A program made the translations under genes and the position numbers. A DNA stretch of 8,020 nucleotides from an uncultured Ruminococcus sp. (GTDB lineage Bacteria > Bacillota_A > Clostridia > Oscillospirales > Ruminococcaceae). Of this stretch, positions 4,227 through 8,020 are shown one piece after another. The DNA is taken from positions 1 through 8,020 of the forward strand of contig CALFMA010000052.1 in the NCBI GenBank assembly GCA_937880065.1, given 5' to 3'. Within the stretch, counting starts at the first letter, position 1; the number at the start of each line of letters is the position of its first letter. The notes below the pieces were generated by a model. The model worked only from the letters and a program-made list of their open reading frames with translations. It was not told the origin of the DNA and ran no database searches.

Positions 4227-7045
4227 CAATCCTCTAATTTACGCAATTTCCAGTCGTCAAACTGCATTTTCGACATAAGCACCTTTCTCGGCTTTGAACC
4301 CTCAGCCTCGCTTACTATGCCTAAATCTTCAAGCTCGTCCATAATTCGTGACGCTCTTGCATAGCCAAGTTTCAACTTTCTCTGCAACAATGTTGTGGAA
4401 AGCTGACCGTTATTTATAGCAACCTCAGCTGCCCTTACAATTAAATCTTCATCTGTGCCTGCTTCGTAACCGCTGTCACTTGCTCCACGGTCATTCTTCG
4501 TCTGCGGTACGTAGTTTTCAACAGCTTCAACAATGCGGCTGTCATATTCTCCCGTTGCCTGTGAACGGATAAATGTGAGAGTTTCGCTTATATCCTTTGA
4601 GGACGCAAAACATCCCTGTATACGAATTGGCTTGCTTGTACCGATTGGCATATAAAGCATATCACCGTTTCCGAGAAGCTTATCCGCACCGCCCATATCA
4701 ATAATTGTTCGTGAGTCAACCTGCGACATAACAGAAAGGGCAATTCGGCTTGGAATATTCGCCTTGATAAGTCCTGTGATTACATCTGTTGTAGGACGCT
4801 GTGTAGCAACTACAAGGTGCATACCTGCCGCACGTCCCATTTGTGCAAGACGGCAAATCGAGTCCTCAACCTCCTTGCCTGCCACAAGCATCATATCTGC
4901 CAACTCATCAATGAAAATGACAATCTGCGGCATACGCTCCATATCATCTTCTTCGTCGGCTATCTCGTTATACGACTTTATGTCATTTGCTCCAATATCC
5001 GCAAATGTGTTATATCTTCGCATCATCTCATTTACTGCCCAATTCAACGCACCTGCCGCCTTTTTAGCCTCGGTTACGATTGGGATAAGCAAATGGGGAA
5101 TACCCTCAAATACCTTGAATTCAACAACTTTCGGGTCAATAAGGATAATTTTTACCTCATCGGGTGTTGCCTTGTAGAGGATACTCATAATAATTGAACG
5201 GGTACAAACTGATTTACCCGAACCTGTTGTACCTGCAATGATAACGTGGGGCATCTTCGTAATATCGCCAACTATGGCATTTCCCGTGATGTCCTTGCCC
5301 ACCGCAAAAGCAAGCTTGCTGTCGGCTGTTCTGAATTCGGGAGAGGAGAGAATTTCACGGAGAGTTACAACGTCCTTGTTGATATTCGGAACCTCAATAC
5401 CAACTGCCGCCTTGCCGGGAACAGGAGCTTCAAGACGAACTCCCTGTGCTGCAAGACTAAGGGCAATATCGTCCTCCAATCCACGTATTTTCGATACTTT
5501 AACGCCTACACCGGGTTGAATTTCGTATCTTGTAATTGACGGACCTCTGTAAATATCTCTGATTTTTACCTCAACGCCGAAACTCTTGAATGTATCAACG
5601 ATTTTTGCAGCCTTTTCGTTCATTTCCGCAACTGCCTCGGAACTGTTATTTTTCGTCTTTGGCAGGGATAAAAGCTCAAGGCTTGGAAGCATATACATTG
5701 AAAGCTGTGTTCCCTCAATAATTTCTTCCTCAACTTCATCGGCAAATGCTCTGTCCTGTCGTTCTTTGTCTTCAACCGCCTTATTTATAATTCTGTCAAG
5801 CTCAGTTCCCGAATTTTCCGCTGTTTTTTCGGGTTCTTCAACAGGCTTGCGAAATGCGTTTTCATTTCTCACAAGGGGCTTGACAGCAGGCTTTTTCGCC
5901 TCTTGCTCCTGCGGAACATTATGTATTCTCAAGTTGTCATCGGGGAGAGGAATGTCAAAGTCACGGCTGAATTCATCAAGCTCCCTCTGCTCCTGCGGGC
6001 TGAGAGCAGGTCTTTGCTCAGCAGGCTTCGGTTTTTCAGCCGCTTTCTCACGCTTTTTCACAGGTCTTTCTACAGGCTGTTCAACTTCTTCCGAATCATG
6101 TATATCAGCCATTTCAATTGAAAGTCCCCCTGCACTTTCAATTCTGTTGTCGCTGTAATCGTCCTCATCTCCGTAAAAATCGTCATCATCGCCGCCAAAA
6201 ACCGAATTGAAGCTATCTCTGAAATTTCTGAGGGATTTCATAGGCTTTCCAAAAACGTCAAATAAATCGTTAAGGCTTTTGCCCGAACTGATTAAAAACA
6301 TTACCAGAAGTGACAGCACCATTACAATAACAGAGCCGCCCTTGCCTAAAAATGACAGCAAAGGATAGGACAGGAATGAACCTACAACTCCGCCGCCGCT
6401 GTAATCAACGCCAGCTGTATAAGATTTCCCCACAAATTCGCCTAAGCCGTTTTCGGGGTAAACCTTGCCGAAAAATATCTGAAAAGCTGTACAAGCAAGA
6501 ACCACCCATATTGACATTGTGATATTTTTCTGAGTCGTTTTTTTATCCCTTCTTGCAATAAGATATGCACTGTACATCATAAGGAAAGGTACTGCGAGGG
6601 AAACAATTCCGAATGTGCCGAGAATTGCACCGTGGAAGGATTTCCAGCCCTCAGAGCCTTGGAAAAGCACCGCCATAAGAATGAGAATTCCCAAAGCAAA
6701 AAGAACTATTGAAACAATTCTCGCCTGGTCGGGAGAAAGCAAATCATCAAGAACATCTTCCTCATCGCCGATTTCATCTGCATCGCTGCTTACTCGTGCA
6801 GGGGGAGCGTTATTCTCCTCAGCTGCGGAATTTCCGCTTTTCTTTTTCGATTTATTTTCAGCGGAATTGATTCTGTTCATCAGCTTTTCTTTCTGCTCAT
6901 CATCCATAGCAGCTGCGCTCATATCAATTTCCTGCGTATTATCAGCATCATCGGAACTGCCTTTCTTCTTTGGCTTACCGTCACGGGTAAAATCCTCATC
7001 GTTGAAATCAGCTCCGAAAAGAAACTTTCCATTAAAAAATCCCAT
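4226..7045 (-). CDS. ftsK: FtsK/SpoIIIE family DNA translocase
   Basis: Membrane-anchored, ATP-driven hexameric motor that pumps chromosomal DNA across the division septum (SpoIIIE during sporulation, or SftA/FtsK in growth). In the 939-residue protein there is a charged cytosolic N-terminal extension (1-107), then about four hydrophobic segments (about 110-130, 138-164, 176-195, 220-254), and a Pro/Glu/Lys-rich acidic linker (about 280-460) with a DDDD run. The motor follows: Walker A GTTGSGKS (605-612), Walker B IVIFIDELAD (708-717), the ATQRPTTDVITGLIKANIPS stretch (747-766) and DMGGADKLLGNGDML (783-797). A C-terminal gamma winged helix (about 865-925) contains LLQRKLKLGYARASRIMDEL, the usual DNA-orienting recognition helix. 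The start at 7045 has GGAGG 5 bases upstream; the in-frame ATG at 7087 lies inside tepA without a ribosome site. It follows tepA by 13 bases. Whether it is the sporulation or the vegetative paralog cannot be told from one gene. Confidence 0.95.
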   Translation of the reverse strand: MGFFNGKFLFGADFNDEDFTRDGKPKKKGSSDDADNTQEIDMSAAAMDDEQKEKLMNRINSAENKSKKKSGNSAAEENNAPPARVSSDADEIGDEEDVLDDLLSPDQARIVSIVLFALGILILMAVLFQGSEGWKSFHGAILGTFGIVSLAVPFLMMYSAYLIARRDKKTTQKNITMSIWVVLACTAFQIFFGKVYPENGLGEFVGKSYTAGVDYSGGGVVGSFLSYPLLSFLGKGGSVIVMVLSLLVMFLISSGKSLNDLFDVFGKPMKSLRNFRDSFNSVFGGDDDDFYGDEDDYSDNRIESAGGLSIEMADIHDSEEVEQPVERPVKKREKAAEKPKPAEQRPALSPQEQRELDEFSRDFDIPLPDDNLRIHNVPQEQEAKKPAVKPLVRNENAFRKPVEEPEKTAENSGTELDRIINKAVEDKERQDRAFADEVEEEIIEGTQLSMYMLPSLELLSLPKTKNNSSEAVAEMNEKAAKIVDTFKSFGVEVKIRDIYRGPSITRYEIQPGVGVKVSKIRGLEDDIALSLAAQGVRLEAPVPGKAAVGIEVPNINKDVVTLREILSSPEFRTADSKLAFAVGKDITGNAIVGDITKMPHVIIAGTTGSGKSVCTRSIIMSILYKATPDEVKIILIDPKVVEFKVFEGIPHLLIPIVTEAKKAAGALNWAVNEMMRRYNTFADIGANDIKSYNEIADEEDDMERMPQIVIFIDELADMMLVAGKEVEDSICRLAQMGRAAGMHLVVATQRPTTDVITGLIKANIPSRIALSVMSQVDSRTIIDMGGADKLLGNGDMLYMPIGTSKPIRIQGCFASSKDISETLTFIRSQATGEYDSRIVEAVENYVPQTKNDRGASDSGYEAGTDEDLIVRAAEVAINNGQLSTTLLQRKLKLGYARASRIMDELEDLGIVSEAEGSKPRKVLMSKMQFDDWKLRKLED

Positions 7046-7058
7046 TTTGTCCTCCGAA

Positions 7059-7727
7059 TTAGATATATCTTTTTTCGGTATTTTCAATCATATCATACAG
7101 ACATTCCATTGCATCTGAAAGACTTCCAAGGCTGTCAATAAGTCCCAGTTCCACAGCCTTTTCGCCGTCTGCAACAGTTCCCACATCAAGGACAAGTTCC
7201 TGCGTATTCATCATCATACTGCGGAAAACATCTTCCTGAACGTGGCTGTTTTTGGTGACAAAATCAATAATTCTGTCCTGCATTTTATCGAAATAGGCAA
7301 GAGTCTGGGGAACTCCCAGTACTGTGCCGTTCATACGGACAGGGTGAATTGTCATAGATGCCGAGGGAACGATAAACGACTTTTTCGCCGCCACCGCAAG
7401 GGGAACTCCGATAGAGTGGCCGCCTCCCACCACAAGAGAAACTGTAGGTGTTTTCATACCTGCGATAAGCTCCGCAATGGCAAGACCTGCCTCCACATCT
7501 CCCCCGATAGTGTTGAGAATTATTATAAGTCCCTCAACGCTCCTGTCCTGCTCAATAGCCACAAGAGCAGGGATAATATGCTCATATTTAGTGGTTTTAT
7601 TTGTTTCACCGAGGACATAATGCCCCTCAATCTGCCCTATAATATTAAGGCAATGAATGATATGCCTGCAATTATTCGTTGTTGATATACCGTTATCTGT
7701 CAACTCATTTTTCTTTTCCTCAGCCAT
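7059..7727 (-). CDS. tepA: ClpP-fold serine protease, TepA family
   Basis: A 222-residue member of the Clp-protease/crotonase-fold peptidases. The B. subtilis relative was named translocation-enhancing protein TepA, and its gene lies near spoIIIE. Visible residues: the oxyanion-side strand ILNTIGGDVEAGLAIAE (about 70-86), the nucleophile loop VGGGHSIGVPLAVA with S105, and the catalytic-His strand ASMTIHPVRMNG with H128. D181 in the following helix region (LVLDVGTVADGEKA) is a likely triad Asp. There is no signal peptide and no clear membrane segment, so it is probably cytosolic. The start at 7727 follows AGGAG (7736-7740) with 8-base spacing; an in-frame upstream ATG (7766) has no site. It is the first gene of a likely two-gene transcript with ftsK, whose SD lies right after its stop codon. 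The physiological substrate is not evident; the pairing with the translocase is conserved in many Firmicutes. Confidence 0.92.
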   Translation of the reverse strand: MAEEKKNELTDNGISTTNNCRHIIHCLNIIGQIEGHYVLGETNKTTKYEHIIPALVAIEQDRSVEGLIIILNTIGGDVEAGLAIAELIAGMKTPTVSLVVGGGHSIGVPLAVAAKKSFIVPSASMTIHPVRMNGTVLGVPQTLAYFDKMQDRIIDFVTKNSHVQEDVFRSMMMNTQELVLDVGTVADGEKAVELGLIDSLGSLSDAMECLYDMIENTEKRYI

Positions 7728-7789
7728 AATAACATCTCCTTTGTTTTCTGATATTATTATAACCATTCTGCAAATGAGTATACATATTT

Positions 7790-7818
7790 ATTATATCAGC
7801 TTTTCATTCAGAAATCAA
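7790..7818 (-). promoter_or_regulatory. Sigma-A-type promoter for tepA–ftsK
   Basis: On the minus strand there is a -35 box TTGATT (7813-7818), a 17-base spacer and a perfect -10 box TATAAT (7790-7795). The start would be near 7783, giving a 5' leader of about 55 bases before tepA. No attenuator or operator is apparent in it. Confidence 0.83.
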
Positions 7819-7833
7819 GGTTTTTTTGGAAAA

Positions 7834-7900
7834 AAGCTGTTAGCTGTCAGCCGTTAGCCATTAGCTTTTAGCTTTTTTAAAAGCTGTTAGCTGTTGGCAG
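7834..7900. repeat. Heptad-repeat array, copy 3 (TTAGCxx units, no core)
   Basis: Five contiguous units TTAGCTG, TCAGCCG, TTAGCCA, TTAGCTT, TTAGCTT (7840-7874), then TTTTAAAAGC and two more units TTAGCTG, TTGGCAG (7887-7900). All face one way, and the ATTACGCATT core seen in copies 1 and 2 is absent. It lies just upstream of the tepA -35 box rather than at a visible stop codon. Confidence 0.72.
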
Positions 7901-7921
7901 GCGGATAATATCCGCTTTTTT
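7901..7921 (+). terminator. Terminator-like hairpin on the plus strand
   Basis: GCGGAT and ATCCGC form a 6-bp stem (7 if the palindrome is counted fully) around AAT, followed by six T residues (7916-7921). It has intrinsic-terminator form only for plus-strand transcription, yet no plus-strand gene precedes it. It could insulate tepA's upstream region, act in the leader of a divergent gene starting at 7961, or be a by-product of the adjacent repeat. Confidence 0.6.
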
Positions 7922-7960
7922 AGCTATTACTTTGTAACAACTAAAACTTTATAAAAGCAA

Positions 7961-8020
7961 ATGGCAGAGGACTTAAATGAAACTCATTTGAAAAGACTAA
8001 TTGACACGAATGAAAAGACT
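7961..8020 (+). CDS. Possible start of a divergent gene, unknown product (partial)
   Basis: From the ATG at 7961 the plus strand stays open for 20 codons to the window end, beginning MAEDLNETHLKRLIDTNEKT, a polar sequence of protein-like composition. An in-frame stop at 7952-7954 excludes an earlier start. No good Shine-Dalgarno sequence or promoter is seen in the AT-rich bases before it. The opposite strand is also open here back to a stop at 7941-7943, so a minus-strand gene end is an alternative. No family is recognised. Confidence 0.3.
   Translation, partial: MAEDLNETHLKRLIDTNEKT

Noticed and set aside
5586..6158. A 190-codon plus-strand open frame opposite ftsK
   Set aside because: It is a Ser-rich mirror of the acidic/Pro-Glu linker codons of ftsK, with no ribosome site and no recognisable domain. 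The same applies to the other plus-strand frames within 4764-7118.
7046..7087. A 14-codon longer start for ftsK at 7087
   Set aside because: It overlaps the tepA 3' end and has no SD, whereas the ATG at 7045 has GGAGG just upstream.
7728..7766. A 13-codon longer start for tepA at 7766
   Set aside because: The extension covers the SD (7736-7740) of the better start at 7727 and has none of its own.
7941..8020. A minus-strand gene end (25 codons before a stop at 7941-7943)
   Set aside because: No recognisable protein sequence and no terminator in the minus direction. The plus-strand reading is slightly more protein-like, and neither is strong.

Overview
The window looks like chromosomal DNA of a low-to-moderate GC Gram-positive anaerobe, most plausibly a Ruminococcus-like member of the Oscillospiraceae/Clostridia. 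This rests on AGGAG-type ribosome binding sites, TTGACA/TATAAT-type promoters, a T-box riboswitch, a tepA–ftsK/spoIIIE gene pair, and protein character. The genus is inference from style, not a match. All four convincing protein genes lie on the minus strand, so the transcribed order runs right to left: tepA, ftsK/spoIIIE, leuA, ilvB.

Right part (about 7045-7818): a sigma-A-type promoter drives a ClpP-fold TepA-type protease gene. A 13-base gap follows, then a 939-residue FtsK/SpoIIIE DNA translocase. The two genes are probably co-transcribed. Beyond 7840 there is a heptanucleotide repeat array, a plus-strand terminator-like hairpin, and possibly the first 20 codons of a divergent gene cut by the window edge.

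Middle (about 2012-4041): leuA (2-isopropylmalate synthase, long fungal/actinobacterial-like form) sits behind a consensus promoter and a full T-box leader. The leader has a probable CUC (Leu) specifier, a UGGU tRNA-acceptor motif and an intrinsic terminator, so leucyl-tRNA charging should control it.

Left part (1-1843): ilvB (acetohydroxyacid synthase large subunit, C-terminus cut off by the window start) has its own promoter, a previously unlisted 35-codon leader peptide very rich in Ile and Val and lacking Leu, and an intrinsic terminator just before the gene. This is the architecture of ribosome-mediated (leader-peptide) attenuation, which is uncommon for amino-acid genes in Firmicutes, where T-boxes dominate. 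Two adjacent branched-chain amino acid genes therefore appear to be tuned by different RNA sensors: uncharged tRNA-Leu for leuA, and ribosome stalling at Ile/Val codons for ilvB.

The spaces between genes carry a family of heptad repeats (GCTAAxx, or TTAGCxx in inverse). Two of the copies share an ATTACGCATT core and begin exactly at the stop codons of leuA and ftsK. No rRNA, tRNA, CRISPR or transposase gene is seen.
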